Shown here piece after piece: positions 1-9,704 of a stretch of DNA of 63,225 bases. Position numbers and translations under genes: made by a program. The notes beneath the pieces were generated by a model that worked only from the letters and a program-made list of their open reading frames with translations, was not told where the DNA came from and did no database searches. The first letter of the stretch is position 1. The number at the start of each line of letters is the position of its first letter. Origin of the DNA: Enterococcus columbae DSM 7374 = ATCC 51263 (GTDB lineage Bacteria; Bacillota; Bacilli; Lactobacillales; Enterococcaceae); contig NZ_KE136348.1 in NCBI RefSeq assembly GCF_000406925.1, positions 561,284 to 624,508 on the forward strand. The letters are read 5' to 3'.

Positions 1-212
1 TTCTCATGCGAAAAGTAATATTATGCGGTATTAGCACCTGTTTCCAAGTGTTATCCCCCGCTGATGGGCAGGTTACCCACGTGTTACTCACCCGTTCGCC
101 ACTCACTTTCTTTCGGTGTAGCAAGCTACGGTGAAAGAAAGTGCGTTCGACTTGCATGTATTAGGCACGCCGCCAGCGTTCGTCCTGAGCCAGGATCAAA
201 CTCTCATAAAAA
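1..212 (-). rRNA. rrs: 16S ribosomal RNA, 5' end (partial)
   Basis: The reverse complement carries the universal bacterial 16S 5' sequence AGAGTTTGATCCTGGCTCAG at 185-204, followed by the region containing GGCGGCGTGC, the V1 hairpin and the start of V2. The gene runs off the left edge, so only about the first 210 nt are present. The mature 5' end is estimated near 212 by analogy with other Firmicutes. The V1 and V2 hairpins look enterococcal (from memory near the E. cecorum/columbae type), but this is an impression and not a search result. The small open frames across this region are shadows. Confidence 0.97.
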
Positions 213-330
213 AGTTGATACAATCATCTTGATTGTTAAGCTCAAAAAATTGATTTGCTAGCTATTGCTTGCATGTTGTTTTTGCTTCTATATAATAGAA
301 GCGCCTTACACATATTGGTTTGCTTTTTTC

Positions 331-348
331 GTTCAGTTTTCAAAGGTC
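331..348 (-). promoter_or_regulatory. rRNA leader boxA-like antitermination motif
   Basis: The minus strand reads GACCTTTGAAAACTGAAC, the motif usually found in Firmicutes rrn leaders between the promoters and 16S, where it acts as part of the Nus antitermination signal. It lies about 120 nt upstream of the predicted 16S 5' end. Its role is inferred from family knowledge. Confidence 0.6.
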
Positions 349-470
349 TACTTTGTTTTGTTTCAACAACTCTTATATCTTACTCCTTGAACTTTCAAAA
401 GTCAAGAACTTTTTAAAAATATTTTTTAGTTGTTGTTTGCAATGTTTGTATCGCTCACAGCGACTTTTAT

Positions 471-499
471 ATAATAACAAAGCCATCAATCATTGTCAA
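471..499 (-). promoter_or_regulatory. rRNA operon promoter P2 (proximal)
   Basis: On the minus strand a perfect -35 TTGACA (494-499) is followed by a 17-nt spacer and -10 TATTAT (471-476), with TG one base upstream of the -10 (extended -10). It points into the 16S gene and is the best promoter match in this region. Confidence 0.85.
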
Positions 500-562
500 C
501 TACTTTTTTCAAAAAATATTTTTTCAACGAAGTAAGTAGTTCATCAAATCAGCGACTTTCAT

Positions 563-591
563 AGATTATCATGCTTTTTATTTGGCGTCAA
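563..591 (-). promoter_or_regulatory. rRNA operon promoter P1 (distal)
   Basis: On the minus strand -35 TTGACG (586-591), a 17-nt spacer and -10 TAATCT (563-568). It lies 92 nt upstream of the second promoter. Both are followed by the same initially transcribed sequence AAAGTCGCTG. Tandem promoters are usual for rrn operons. Confidence 0.7.
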
Positions 592-643
592 GGATTTTTT
601 ATATAAAAAGTTATGAAAACATTTTCTTTGAAATACATCGTTT

Positions 644-674
644 AACAGCTGGTAAGTCAAGCCTACCAGCTGTT
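644..674 (-). terminator. Hairpin after maf
   Basis: AACAGCTGGTA (644-654) and TACCAGCTGTT (664-674) form a perfect 11-bp stem just downstream of the maf stop codon. There is no good U-tract on the minus strand, so it may be a weak terminator or an mRNA 3'-end stabiliser. Confidence 0.45.
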
Positions 675-677
675 AGT

Positions 678-1238
678 CTAACTATGAATGATTGACTTTA
701 ATTCTTGATACAGTTTATTGACTGGCAAGCCAACAATCGCATAATAATCTCCATCGATTTTTTCGATAAACTTAGCGGCAGCCCCTTGAATACCATAGGC
801 TCCTGCTTTATCCTGATACTCATTTAAATCAAGATAATCTTCAATTTCTTGATCGGTTAGTTTTGAAAAAGTCACGGTGGCACTACTTACAAAGGTCTTA
901 GCTTCACCTGATTGGATGAGGCAAACAGCAGTATGCACTTTGTGACTAGCTTGACTTAGTTGCTGCAACATTGCTTTAGCTGCTTGGCGATTGTCCGGTT
1001 TGCCTAGTATTTGTTGGCCAATAACCACACTAGTATCGCTACCGATGACTAAAGCTTGTGGATGTAGCTGAGCAATCTTGGCTGCTTTTTCGTAAGCCAT
1101 GCGCTTAACATAAGCAAGTGGCGCTTCATCTTTTAAAGCCGTCTCATCAATTGCCGCTACTTCAACCCGAAACGATGAGAGCACGAGCTTTAATAATGCT
1201 TGTCTACGTGGTGATTGTGAAGCTAAAATTATTTCCAT
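678..1238 (-). CDS. maf: Maf family nucleoside triphosphate pyrophosphatase
   Basis: Maf proteins hydrolyse non-canonical or surplus nucleoside triphosphates (dTTP/UTP for the YhdE-type subgroup) to monophosphate and pyrophosphate in the cytoplasm, and overexpression is linked to septum inhibition. The 186-residue product has the family signature near the N-terminus (LASQSPRRQALL, with the SPRR at residues 9-12) and the SDTSVVI motif around residue 67 that holds the catalytic Asp. Length is normal for the family. It is the last gene of the ymdB-ymcA-mutS-mutL-maf series, 27 nt after mutL, and probably cotranscribed. The RBS is modest (GAGG). Function is confident at the family level; the exact nucleotide preference is inferred. 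Confidence 0.93.
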   Translation of the reverse strand: MEIILASQSPRRQALLKLVLSSFRVEVAAIDETALKDEAPLAYVKRMAYEKAAKIAQLHPQALVIGSDTSVVIGQQILGKPDNRQAAKAMLQQLSQASHKVHTAVCLIQSGEAKTFVSSATVTFSKLTDQEIEDYLDLNEYQDKAGAYGIQGAAAKFIEKIDGDYYAIVGLPVNKLYQELKSIIHS

Positions 1239-1265
1239 TCCTAAACCTCGCTGAACTGATTCATA

Positions 1266-3437
1266 TTAATGTGGATCCTGGATACGTTTAAATAAACGTT
1301 CCATTTCAGTATTGCTAAAATGAATTAAGACTGGGCGCCCATGCGGACAATTGTAAGGATTCTTACATTGGGCTAAATCAGCAAGCAACACTCGCGCTTG
1401 GCGATCATCTAGTCGGTGATTGGCTTTGATCGAACGTTTACAGCTCATCATAATAGCTGTCGCTAAACGAAATTCCTTCACACTAACACTGCCTTTTAAT
1501 AAGACGATATCAATCATTTCTCGAATGATTGCTTCTTCTTGTCCTTGTGGATACCAAGTTGGATGCGCACGTATAATAAAACTATGCTGACCAAACTCTT
1601 CTAAATGAATGCCCACTTCACTAAGCACAGCTATTTTTTCTTTTAGTTTTAGGTAATCACTTGTTGGATAGTCTAAAACGATAGGGATGAGCAGCTCCTG
1701 TAGATCATCGCCAACATCAGCAATCTTCTCACGATAGTACTCATACTTGATTCTCTCTTGCGCGGCATGCTGATCAATGATGTATAGCCCTTCATCTGAT
1801 TGCGCAAATAAATAGGTTCCATGCATCTGACCAAAGTATTCCAAGTAAGGAAAGCTTTTTTTAGCTGGTGCTTCGTTAGATAATTGCTGCGCCAAATGCA
1901 TCAGTTCGTTGTTCGATAATGCCTGATGCTGATTGGTCAAATGTTTCGGTGGTATTTGTGCTTGGGTCTCTTGACTGATTCCTTCATCACTAATGGCTTG
2001 CTCAGATGCTGATACAGCATGAGGAAACAAGACAGTAGCTGCCCCTTGACTGACTGTTGAAGACCGGCTTGGCTCATTGACAGTAAATTCTTCGTTTTCT
2101 ACTAAATAGTTATCCACATTTTCGTCATCGAATATTTGTTCGCCAAGTGTTTCTTCTTGACGTTCTTTTCCTTTTATATCAACATTTCTGTCAGAGTTAT
2201 CAAAATGATTTGTTGTTTTTCCACATTCATCCACATGGTTGTCCACAGACTTTTCCACAGCTTGTGCATTTTGAAAATTTGCTGATTCTTTCGATAAAGG
2301 ACTTAAATAAAAGCGCTCATGTACACTATCAAATTGAAGCTTACCAGAAGCATTGGGCGCTAAATCCATTTTCAACTGTTCCGGTTTCTCAGCTGGTGGC
2401 GCTACTTTTTTCTTAAAGCTTAGCTGGTCACCGACTTGAGGAATCAAGACTTGTTCACGCAATTGATCATTAATTGCCTTACTAATTAATTGTTGCAATT
2501 CCGTTTCTTTAGATAAACGAACCTCTTGCTTGGTCGGATGAACATTGACATCGACTAATAATGGATCGGTTTGAATTTCAAGAACGACAATTGGAAAACG
2601 GCCCACCATTAATTTTGAACCATAGCCATTGATGATGGCTCGATTGAGTTGATGATTTTTAATATAACGGCCATTAATCATAATCGATAAATATTGCCGG
2701 CCTGCTCGCGTTAACTCAGGTAAGGAAATAAAACCTGAAAGCTTAAAATCAAGATTCTCAGCAGCAATTGGCAACATCTTTTTGGCAATCGGCAAGCCAT
2801 AAATACCAGCAATGGTTTGTTTTAAATCCCCACTGCCAGTTGTCTGTAACATGACATGACCATCATGCACTAAACGAAAGGCAATTTCTGGATGACTTAA
2901 GGCTAAACGGTTGACCACATCGCCAATATTGGCCAATTCAGTCTGCAAGGTTTTTACATATTTCAAACGAGCAGGGGTATTGTAAAAAAGCTGTTCAACC
3001 GTAATTTTGGTGCCCTGTCTTAAAGCAGCTGGCTTGTGACTAATAATCTTGCCACCATCCAAAATCAGTGCGCTGCCTTGTTTGGCACCAGCTACTGCCG
3101 TTTCAATCATAACCTTGGAAACTGAGGCAATACTTGGCAATGCCTCGCCGCGAAAACCTAGTGTACGAATTCTAAATAAATCGTCCCGGCGATGAATTTT
3201 ACTTGTAGCGTGACGTTTAAAGGCATTTTCAACATCCTCTTCAGCAATCCCTTCACCGTTATCAATAATTTGAATTGATTTAAGCCCCGCTTCTTCAATA
3301 AAAATCTCAATTTTGGTACTTTTCGCATCTATAGCATTTTCTAATAGTTCCTTTACTACCGAGGCAGGGCGTTCAACCACTTCACCGGCAGCAATTTGGT
3401 TAGCTAGCTGTTCAGATAGTTCTTGTATTTTTCCCAC
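1266..3437 (-). CDS. mutL: DNA mismatch repair endonuclease MutL
   Basis: MutL couples mismatch recognition by MutS to strand incision and repair. The 723-residue protein has the N-terminal GHKL ATPase motifs ([32 protein letters not shown]) and a C-terminal endonuclease domain with the metal-binding motif [12 protein letters not shown] (about 555-566), SCKRSIKA (about 664-671) and CPHGRP (about 697-702). It is therefore the nicking-competent type used by bacteria without MutH. Residues about 340-530 form a long, acidic, low-complexity linker; the DNA encoding part of it holds a run of DnaA-box-like sequences (see separate entry). The start is 3 nt after the mutS stop, implying translational coupling. 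Confidence 0.97.
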   Translation of the reverse strand: MGKIQELSEQLANQIAAGEVVERPASVVKELLENAIDAKSTKIEIFIEEAGLKSIQIIDNGEGIAEEDVENAFKRHATSKIHRRDDLFRIRTLGFRGEALPSIASVSKVMIETAVAGAKQGSALILDGGKIISHKPAALRQGTKITVEQLFYNTPARLKYVKTLQTELANIGDVVNRLALSHPEIAFRLVHDGHVMLQTTGSGDLKQTIAGIYGLPIAKKMLPIAAENLDFKLSGFISLPELTRAGRQYLSIMINGRYIKNHQLNRAIINGYGSKLMVGRFPIVVLEIQTDPLLVDVNVHPTKQEVRLSKETELQQLISKAINDQLREQVLIPQVGDQLSFKKKVAPPAEKPEQLKMDLAPNASGKLQFDSVHERFYLSPLSKESANFQNAQAVEKSVDNHVDECGKTTNHFDNSDRNVDIKGKERQEETLGEQIFDDENVDNYLVENEEFTVNEPSRSSTVSQGAATVLFPHAVSASEQAISDEGISQETQAQIPPKHLTNQHQALSNNELMHLAQQLSNEAPAKKSFPYLEYFGQMHGTYLFAQSDEGLYIIDQHAAQERIKYEYYREKIADVGDDLQELLIPIVLDYPTSDYLKLKEKIAVLSEVGIHLEEFGQHSFIIRAHPTWYPQGQEEAIIREMIDIVLLKGSVSVKEFRLATAIMMSCKRSIKANHRLDDRQARVLLADLAQCKNPYNCPHGRPVLIHFSNTEMERLFKRIQDPH
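2110..2259 (+). other. Cluster of DnaA-box-like 9-mers inside mutL
   Basis: Five copies of a TTATCCACA-like 9-mer lie on the plus strand within 150 bp: TTATCCACA (2110-2118, exact match to the R-type box), TTTTCCACA (2217-2225), TCATCCACA (2227-2235), TTGTCCACA (2239-2247) and TTTTCCACA (2251-2259). The last four differ from the consensus by one base each and start 10, 12 and 12 bp apart, close to helical phasing. They lie in the poorly conserved MutL linker, which would tolerate such drift. That DnaA binds here is an inference. Confidence 0.5.
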
Positions 3438-3440
3438 TGA

Positions 3441-6167
3441 CTATCCCCTCGTTTCTTCTAACTGGCGTTTTAGTTCATTAATTGTAAAAAATACATCCAT
3501 TGGTTTTAAATTAGCCAAATCCATTGATCGAATCGTTTGCAAGACCTTTTCTTCGGCTGGTGAATATTGGGCAAATAAAGACAGCTGCTCCATTCCATCA
3601 GCTTCCTTAGTACGCACTAAGTTAGAATCCTGATTAGCCTTAGACTCAGTTTGGCTGACAGTCGATGTGGTTGCTTCTTTAACCGTTAGCCTTTCCTCAG
3701 CTATCTCTTTGTCATTTGACGCTTCCATTTGTGGACTTGCTGCTTTTTGGTTAGCTGATTGTGCTAAAGTAAGGTTGGCTTGCGGTTCGCTCGCTTCTAG
3801 CTTGGCTAAAATCGTGCTAGCTCGTTCAATTAATGACTCAGGTAGCCCTGCAATTTTACCAACATGAATTCCATAACTCTTATCGGCGGGTCCATCCATC
3901 ATCTTGTGTAAAAAGATGACCTCGCCATCTTGCTCCGTTGCACCTACATGGATATTTTTCACCCCAACAAGCTGTTCTTCTAAAGCAGTCAATTCATGAT
4001 AGTGCGTTGAAAATAGCGTTTTGGCTTGCACATGCGCTTGCACATATTCAATAATTGCTTGCGCCAAAGCCATCCCATCAAAAGTCGCCGTTCCTCTGCC
4101 TAACTCATCAAATAAAATCAAGCTATGCTTAGTTGCCTGACGTAAAGCTTGATTGGCCTCCATCATTTCTACCATGAAGGTACTTTGACCAGAAATCAAA
4201 TCATCACTCGCGCCAATTCTAGTAAAAATACGATCAAAAATCGGTAATTCCGCTGAAGCTGCCGGTACAAAACAGCCCATCTGTGCCAAAATAATCGTTA
4301 ACGCTAATTGGCGCATATAGGTGCTCTTTCCTGACATGTTTGGTCCGGTAATTAATAGCATCGAAACCTCTTCAGGCATTTCTACCGTATTAGGAATATA
4401 GGTTTGCGCGCCCAAGACTTTTTCGACCACTGGATGACGACCATCGACAATTTTTAATTTTGCACTTGTATTAAACTGTGGTTGCACATATTGATAACGT
4501 TCACTTACTGTCGCAAAAGCTTGTAAAACATCGAGAGTCGCCACCGCCTTAGCTAATTTTTGGAGGGTTTGAATCTGGGTTTTGACTTGCTCTCTAATTT
4601 CAATGAAGAGCTGATATTCTAAATCAATGGACTTATCTTGCGCACCTAAAATTAATTCTTCTAATTTTTTCAATTCAGGCGTGATAAAACGTTCCGCATT
4701 GGCTAAGGTTTGTTTGCGATCATAGCGCGAAGTATCTAGATTCACTAGGTTGGCCTTGGTAATTTCAATGTAGTAGCCAAAAACACGGTTATAGCCGACC
4801 TTTAAGGTTTTGACTCCGGTTTGTTCACGCTCTTTGGCTTCTAATTCGGCTAACCATTGTTTCCCATTTTTCATCGCCAAACGGTATTGATCTAGCTGCT
4901 CATTATAGCCAGTTTTGATGATATTGCCCTCTGTTATCTGTAAAGGAGCCTCTTCGTTAATTGCCTGATCAATTAGCGTAACTAAGTTATCTAAAGGATG
5001 CAAATCAGCCAGCAAACCTTGCCATTGCCCTTCATCTAGCCCCGTCAACACATGATGTAAATAAGGAATTTGCTCTAGTGATTGCTTTAATTGCAATAAA
5101 TCCCTAGCATTGACATTGCCAAAAGAGACCTTACCGGCTAAACGTTCTAAATCATAAACCTTAGCTAAGCCAGCTTGGATGTCTGCACGTTCAAAAAACG
5201 ATTGTAACAAAGAGGCAACCATCGCTTGGCGACTCAAAATAGCTGATTCTTGAATTAACGGTCGGTCCAACCATTGTTTTAACAAACGGCCACCCATCGC
5301 TGTTTTCGTTTCATCCAACAACCACAACAGCGTTCCTTGCTTTTTCCCTGTCCGAATAGATTGTTGCAATTCTAAATTATATTTAGAAAAATAGTCTAGC
5401 TTTAGATAGTGGTCGACTTCATAACTTTGCGCTTGCTGAATATGATCGAGGCTACGTTTTTGGGTCAAGGATAAATAAGCCAGCAAATGTAGCGTAGCCT
5501 TTTTAGCCAACGCATCAGGTAATTGATTGCTCAAATAGCTCAATTCAGCGTTTTCCTCTGTCGATAGCTGCTCAGAAATCACCAAGGCTAGGCGCTGTTT
5601 TAAATGCTGGGTTAGCTTTTCTGGAATTTCAGTGGCATAGACGATTTCCTTCGTTTGTAAAATCGACGCTTCATTTAACACGGCTTCCTCATCATTTAGA
5701 ACCGTGGCTTTTAACTCACCAGTTGATAAATCCACATAAGCAAAACCATAGCGCTGATTATCAAAGGCTAAAGCCGTCAAAAAGTTGTTTTCCTTGGCCT
5801 GCAAGCCTTTCCCTTCCATAACGGTCCCTGGTGTGACTAATTGTACGACCTCACGCTTAACCATCCCTTTAGTCAGTTTAGGATCTTCCACCTGCTCACA
5901 AATCGCTACTTTATAGCCTTGCTCGACTAACCGATCAATATAGCCACTTGCTGAATGAAACGGCACGCCACACATTGGAATAGGATCTGTAGCATTTTTA
6001 TTTCGACTAGTTAAGGTCAATTCTAAAATTTGCGCAGCTTTCGTTGCATCTTCATAAAACATTTCATAAAAATCACCTAAACGATAAAACAAAAAAGCAT
6101 CCGGATATTGCGCCTTTATTTGCAGATATTGCTCCATCATCGGTGTATTTTTAGTCTTTTGCGGCAT
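3441..6167 (-). CDS. mutS: DNA mismatch repair protein MutS
   Basis: MutS recognises mismatches and small loops and recruits MutL. The N-terminus has the mismatch-intercalating FYE motif in LGDFYEMF; the C-terminal ATPase has Walker [10 protein letters not shown] (about residue 607), Walker [17 protein letters not shown] and STHYHELT. A Ser/Thr/Glu-rich tether (about 800-870) precedes the C-terminal helix-turn-helix. I chose the ATG at 6165-6167, giving 908 residues, because AGGAAGG lies 8 nt upstream; the frame extends ten codons further without a good RBS. It overlaps the upstream ymcA-like gene by 17 nt and is followed at 3 nt by mutL, so the three are translationally coupled. Confidence 0.97.
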   Translation of the reverse strand: MPQKTKNTPMMEQYLQIKAQYPDAFLFYRLGDFYEMFYEDATKAAQILELTLTSRNKNATDPIPMCGVPFHSASGYIDRLVEQGYKVAICEQVEDPKLTKGMVKREVVQLVTPGTVMEGKGLQAKENNFLTALAFDNQRYGFAYVDLSTGELKATVLNDEEAVLNEASILQTKEIVYATEIPEKLTQHLKQRLALVISEQLSTEENAELSYLSNQLPDALAKKATLHLLAYLSLTQKRSLDHIQQAQSYEVDHYLKLDYFSKYNLELQQSIRTGKKQGTLLWLLDETKTAMGGRLLKQWLDRPLIQESAILSRQAMVASLLQSFFERADIQAGLAKVYDLERLAGKVSFGNVNARDLLQLKQSLEQIPYLHHVLTGLDEGQWQGLLADLHPLDNLVTLIDQAINEEAPLQITEGNIIKTGYNEQLDQYRLAMKNGKQWLAELEAKEREQTGVKTLKVGYNRVFGYYIEITKANLVNLDTSRYDRKQTLANAERFITPELKKLEELILGAQDKSIDLEYQLFIEIREQVKTQIQTLQKLAKAVATLDVLQAFATVSERYQYVQPQFNTSAKLKIVDGRHPVVEKVLGAQTYIPNTVEMPEEVSMLLITGPNMSGKSTYMRQLALTIILAQMGCFVPAASAELPIFDRIFTRIGASDDLISGQSTFMVEMMEANQALRQATKHSLILFDELGRGTATFDGMALAQAIIEYVQAHVQAKTLFSTHYHELTALEEQLVGVKNIHVGATEQDGEVIFLHKMMDGPADKSYGIHVGKIAGLPESLIERASTILAKLEASEPQANLTLAQSANQKAASPQMEASNDKEIAEERLTVKEATTSTVSQTESKANQDSNLVRTKEADGMEQLSLFAQYSPAEEKVLQTIRSMDLANLKPMDVFFTINELKRQLEETRG

Positions 6168-6540
6168 CTTTTTTTCCTTCCTGTTCAATTTGTTCATTTA
6201 CTTCTCGTTGAATCCGATTGGTTACATATTGTAAGAGGTCATTGGCTTCAATCAATTTCTCACGATAAGCTGTAACCAAAGGATGATGATCATATTGCTC
6301 TTGTAATTGGGCAATTTCAACAAGCAGTTGTTCCTTCGCCTGATATTTGCCATAATGCTCATACTGTACTAATTGTTTTTGACAAGTTTTGATTTGTTCT
6401 TCTAAAGCTTGTAAGCCTTCATGAGCAAAAACCTTCTCAGCAATCTTTTTATAAGCAATAATCACTTCATTTTCTTGGAGTAGCTGATTTAGCTTGGCAA
6501 ATTGCTCTTGTATTTGTGCTTCTTTTTCCAAATATGTCAT
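6151..6540 (-). CDS. ymcA: YlbF/YmcA family protein (RicA-like)
   Basis: A 129-residue, highly charged, mostly alpha-helical protein. In B. subtilis YmcA (RicA) works with YlbF and YaaT (RicF, RicT) as a complex that influences mRNA processing by RNase Y, competence and biofilm formation. The assignment rests on size, helical Gln/Glu/Lys-rich composition and the gene order ymdB - ymcA - mutS - mutL, as in B. subtilis with the intervening genes missing. One Cys is visible (residue 53 region, KTCQKQ). Its stop codon overlaps the start of mutS by 17 nt, and it follows ymdB by 18 nt. Confidence 0.8.
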   Translation of the reverse strand: MTYLEKEAQIQEQFAKLNQLLQENEVIIAYKKIAEKVFAHEGLQALEEQIKTCQKQLVQYEHYGKYQAKEQLLVEIAQLQEQYDHHPLVTAYREKLIEANDLLQYVTNRIQREVNEQIEQEGKKDAAKD

Positions 6541-6558
6541 TTCATCATCCTATCTAAC

Positions 6559-7359
6559 TTAATCTGCATTAAAGGGTCTATCTTCGCTAATTTGAATAGG
6601 TTGAATGCTAGTAGCTAGCCCAGTTTTATCATCAATATCAATTACACACGCCGAAAGTAGCTGACGACCTTTTTCTACGACTTCAAAACGTTGCGGTAAG
6701 CTAGTTAAAAACTTCTCAATAATCGCTTCTTTTTTCATCCCTAAAATACCGTCATAAGGGCCAGTCATACCTACATCGGTCAAATAAGCCGTTCCTTTTG
6801 GCAGAATTCTAGCATCATTGGTCTGCACATGCGTATGCGTACCAACTACAGCTGAGACTCTACCATCCACATACCAGCCCATCGCTTGTTTCTCACTAGT
6901 AGTCTCTCCATGAAAATCGATAAAAATTAACGGCGTTCGTTTTTTCGCTTGGGCAATTAATTGGTCAACCTTTTTAAATGGGTCGTCTAAATCAACCATA
7001 AAAGAACGCGCCTGCAAATTAATGACCGCCAATTCTAATTGATTCACCTTCACAAAGACCATGCCCTCCCCTGGTACACCATCTGGGAAATTAGCCGGAC
7101 GAACTAAACGCTTCGCCTCATCAATAAATTGAAAAATATCCCGATTATCCCAAGCATGGTTTCCTAAAGTGACGACATCTGCCCCATCTTGTAAGAATTT
7201 TTTATAGATTTTTTCGGTAATTCCTCGCCCACTAGCCGCATTTTCGCCGTTAATAATTGTTACCTGCGGACGATATTTTTTCTTTAATTTTGGCAAATAT
7301 TCGCAAACTGCTTGACGACCAAGCGAGCCGACTACATCACCGATAAATAATAGCTTCAA
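6559..7359 (-). CDS. ymdB: YmdB family metallophosphoesterase
   Basis: YmdB is a dimetal phosphodiesterase acting in vitro on 2',3'-cyclic nucleotides and, in B. subtilis, affecting biofilm and motility decisions. The 266-residue protein keeps all metal ligands I can identify: D8 in IGDVVG, E39-N40 in NGENAA, N67-H68 in LGNHAWD, the His in DFHGETTSEKQ near 150, and the two His of GTHTHVQT near 175-177. Its length matches the family. It appears to head the operon with ymcA, mutS, mutL and maf. No clear promoter was identified; the HAD gene upstream has its own terminator between. Confidence 0.95.
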   Translation of the reverse strand: MKLLFIGDVVGSLGRQAVCEYLPKLKKKYRPQVTIINGENAASGRGITEKIYKKFLQDGADVVTLGNHAWDNRDIFQFIDEAKRLVRPANFPDGVPGEGMVFVKVNQLELAVINLQARSFMVDLDDPFKKVDQLIAQAKKRTPLIFIDFHGETTSEKQAMGWYVDGRVSAVVGTHTHVQTNDARILPKGTAYLTDVGMTGPYDGILGMKKEAIIEKFLTSLPQRFEVVEKGRQLLSACVIDIDDKTGLATSIQPIQISEDRPFNAD

Positions 7360-7412
7360 CTAATTTCCTCTTCTCTAATTCATATTAGTTTTATTATAGC
7401 GATTTTTAAGCG

Positions 7413-7440
7413 AAAAAAAAAGTAGCGGACTAGCCGCCAC
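7413..7440 (-). terminator. Intrinsic terminator of the HAD phosphatase gene
   Basis: On the minus strand GTGGCGG-CTAGT-CCGCTAC (7422-7440) forms a 7-bp stem with one G-U pair, followed by a run of nine T (7413-7421). It lies 3 nt after the stop codon and separates this gene from ymdB. Confidence 0.88.
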
Positions 7441-7443
7441 CAT

Positions 7444-8223
7444 TTAACTAGCAATTAAACCTAGTTTTTGCAATGCTTTCATAATCCCATCTGAATTATT
7501 ATCATCGGTGATTAGATCAGCATGTTTTTTCACTTCAGCATTCGCATTGCCCATCGCCACTCCAACACCGGCCATCGAAAGCATCTCTCTATCATTCATT
7601 CCATCGCCAAAGCAAATAATATTTTCACGATCAATATCTAATTGCTTCGCTACTTCTAAAATAGTTGCCGCCTTAGAGCTACCTTGAGTTAAAACATCGA
7701 CACAATTCGGATGCCAACGCACAAATCGCAGCTCAGGGTATTTTTCATCAAATTGCCCTTCATGCTGATGATTATAATAAGCCAAGGCCGAATAAATCTC
7801 TTGCTTAGCAAAATTCAAATCTAATTCAGGCAACTTAGACCCAAATGATTCCATCGCATCAGCCATTTTCGGTAAATCTAATGAAGAAACGCGTTTCGTT
7901 TCATCTAAACCAACCAAAGCAACATCAATTCCCATGTCTATTGCTTCCGTTTTTAATTGATGCAAGGCATCCATTGGCAATAATTGCTTATAGATTTGCT
8001 GGTGCGCTTTAAAAGCTGCCGCACCATTGCATAAAATATAATTTTCAAAGCCTAAATTTTCGATAATTGGTTTAGCTAACACACGCGAACGACCTGTCGC
8101 AATCGTCACATAATGCCCTTGTTCTCTCAATTTTTCAATCGCTAGGCGTGTGCTTTCAAGCGGTTTCAATTGACTGTTTAACAAAGTCCCATCAATATCA
8201 AACGCAAATAACTTCTTATCCAT
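7444..8223 (-). CDS. Cof-type HAD-IIB family hydrolase
   Basis: A 259-residue haloacid-dehalogenase phosphatase of the Cof/YidA type, probably hydrolysing sugar phosphates or other small phosphoesters in the cytoplasm. Motif I is FDIDGTLL (nucleophile D9, acid D11), motif II is TIATGRS, and motif IV is GDGMNDREML with GVGVAMGNA after it. The cap is the C2B type, judged from the spacing between motifs II and III. It is a single-gene transcript with its own terminator. Substrate cannot be told from the sequence. It is distinct from the second Cof-type gene at 48973-49797. Confidence 0.9.
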   Translation of the reverse strand: MDKKLFAFDIDGTLLNSQLKPLESTRLAIEKLREQGHYVTIATGRSRVLAKPIIENLGFENYILCNGAAAFKAHQQIYKQLLPMDALHQLKTEAIDMGIDVALVGLDETKRVSSLDLPKMADAMESFGSKLPELDLNFAKQEIYSALAYYNHQHEGQFDEKYPELRFVRWHPNCVDVLTQGSSKAATILEVAKQLDIDRENIICFGDGMNDREMLSMAGVGVAMGNANAEVKKHADLITDDNNSDGIMKALQKLGLIAS

Positions 8224-8379
8224 CTACTCGAGTTCCTCCCAAACTTTTCTGTCCTTTACTTTACTAAAGTTTACAGCAACAAGCAAATTTTTTGTACGAA
8301 AACACATTATGTTTCAAATAAAACCTTCAGACAGCGCTTATCCTCTAACCAAATTGCTCCATTTTAAGTAAATAATTGC

Positions 8380-8643
8380 GAGGAAAAACCGGCATCTTCT
8401 TTGCCAAATAAGATAGTCTAACTAATAAAATCTTTAAAGTAATGGATTTTTCTGCCAGAACGGAACTTATTTGCTCGTAGCTTGCGACTTACAAAACATC
8501 CTTTATGCAATCTGTGTTCAGTAGCTAGACATGCCAAAAATTCGCCTCTCCATTGAGAAAAAATTTCCCTCTTTCTGATTTTCTCAATGGAGAGTAATGC
8601 CCGAATTTTCTCATGTCTGGGCAAGCTACTTCACATCCTTTAT
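8380..8643. repeat. Palindromic intergenic repeat, two units (EFAR-like family, copy 1)
   Basis: Two tandem units. Unit 1 (about 8400-8480) has arms CAAATAAG (8404-8411) and CTTATTTG (8466-8473) around a degenerate hairpin with AATCTTTAAA in the loop. Unit 2 (8520-8625) has outer arms AGACATG/CATGTCT and an inner perfect stem CTCTCCATTGAGAAAA/TTTTCTCAATGGAGAG. Between them is the conserved link with ACTTACAAAACATCC and TGTGTTCAG (8488-8520). The right end TTCACATCCTTTATT runs directly into the terminator of the FNT gene. Related copies lie at 25909-26096 and 34307-34750. The 68-codon frame here is a by-product of the palindrome. The gap 8224-8379 holds nothing else I recognise. Confidence 0.8.
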
Positions 8644-8644
8644 T

Positions 8645-8677
8645 AAAAAAATCCCGTTACTAATCAAAGTAACGGGA
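8645..8677 (-). terminator. Intrinsic terminator of the FNT channel gene
   Basis: Perfect stem CCCGTTACT (8653-8661)/AGTAACGGG (8668-8676), followed on the minus strand by T7 (8645-8651). It lies a few nt past the stop codon of the channel gene. Confidence 0.9.
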
Positions 8678-8684
8678 GTAAAGA

Positions 8685-9482
8685 TTAATCGACATATTTT
8701 GATTTTGATCCATTTAACCACGCGTAAACTAAACCAATGACTAAGCCACCACCGATATAGTTACCGATAAATGCAAATACTAAGTTGTGAACAACATGTG
8801 CCACATCCATACCTGGGATATGTCCATGTGAAGCAAAGAACGCTAATGAGAAAGCTGGGAAGTTAGCAATCACGTGTTCATAGCCTAAGAAAGCAAAGAT
8901 GAAGATGATAAAGATAATCGCTGGTACTTTACCGGCATCATCTTTCATACGTAGGCTGACTAACACTGAAGTATTTACTACAATATTGGCAAACATCGCT
9001 TCAGCTAAAATTTGAATGGTTGGTTTAGCTAATTTTGCTGCAATCCCTACATACATATAGTTATCAGCAGGTAGATTTTGGAATGGGCCAGTTAGTGATA
9101 CAAAAAACGCAAAAATAATTCCACCGATTAAGTTAAAAAAGACACAAGTAAATAATAATTTTAAAGCTTTAGCCACACTCATGCGCTTACGATAAACACC
9201 GACTGTTGCATAAAGCATATTAGATGTACCTAACTCAGCATTCATATAAAGAATCATAACCAATGACCAACTAAACATAAAAGCGAATAAGAACTTACCT
9301 AGACCATGAACCATTTCGTCACCTTTCATGGCTACTGCAAAGGCAATGGCTGTTCCAAGCGTTAAAAACAGACAAGCCAACATCGCACGAACCGCGTAAC
9401 GAATATAGCTACTTTCAATGAGATTTAGTTTCTTTTCAATTGATGAATCAATCTTCTCAAATAATGGGGATACTGGATTCAT
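8685..9482 (-). CDS. Formate/nitrite transporter family (FNT) channel
   Basis: A 265-residue integral membrane protein of the FocA/NirC family, pentameric channels passing formate, nitrite or related small anions with protons. About six membrane helices are visible. Family marks are the NAELGTSNMLY segment in the early half, the FLGYEHVIANF segment containing the central-pore His, and the C-terminal GNYIGGGLVIGLVYAWL. The start has a good RBS (AAGGAGAA). In lactic acid bacteria such channels often export formate made by pyruvate formate-lyase, but pfl is not in this window, so substrate is open. Single-gene unit ended by a strong terminator. Confidence 0.93.
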   Translation of the reverse strand: MNPVSPLFEKIDSSIEKKLNLIESSYIRYAVRAMLACLFLTLGTAIAFAVAMKGDEMVHGLGKFLFAFMFSWSLVMILYMNAELGTSNMLYATVGVYRKRMSVAKALKLLFTCVFFNLIGGIIFAFFVSLTGPFQNLPADNYMYVGIAAKLAKPTIQILAEAMFANIVVNTSVLVSLRMKDDAGKVPAIIFIIFIFAFLGYEHVIANFPAFSLAFFASHGHIPGMDVAHVVHNLVFAFIGNYIGGGLVIGLVYAWLNGSKSKYVD

Positions 9483-9704
9483 ATTTCTTCTCCTTAATTT
9501 TTCAGTTTGACGCCTTCTATCAAAACATCATATTCATTCTAATAATGTGAACTAGATTTGTAAAGATGATTTAATGAAAAAGTTCACGTTTTTTCTGAAA
9601 ATCATCGTCTTTCTTTTGTATTTTATCAAACAACAGGTAGCATTTACTCTATAAAATAGAAAAAAAGATTTGAAAATCTCATTTCTAGCTAAAAGAAGAA
9701 AAAC

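Noticed and set aside
8418-8624. 68-codon open frame on the minus strand
   Set aside because: It lies wholly in the palindromic repeat, with no RBS; not a gene.
9547-9595. GTGAAC...GTTCAC inverted half-sites upstream of the FNT gene, considered as a Rex or CRP/FNR site
   Set aside because: The half-sites are about 38 nt apart, too far for a dimeric regulator of these families.
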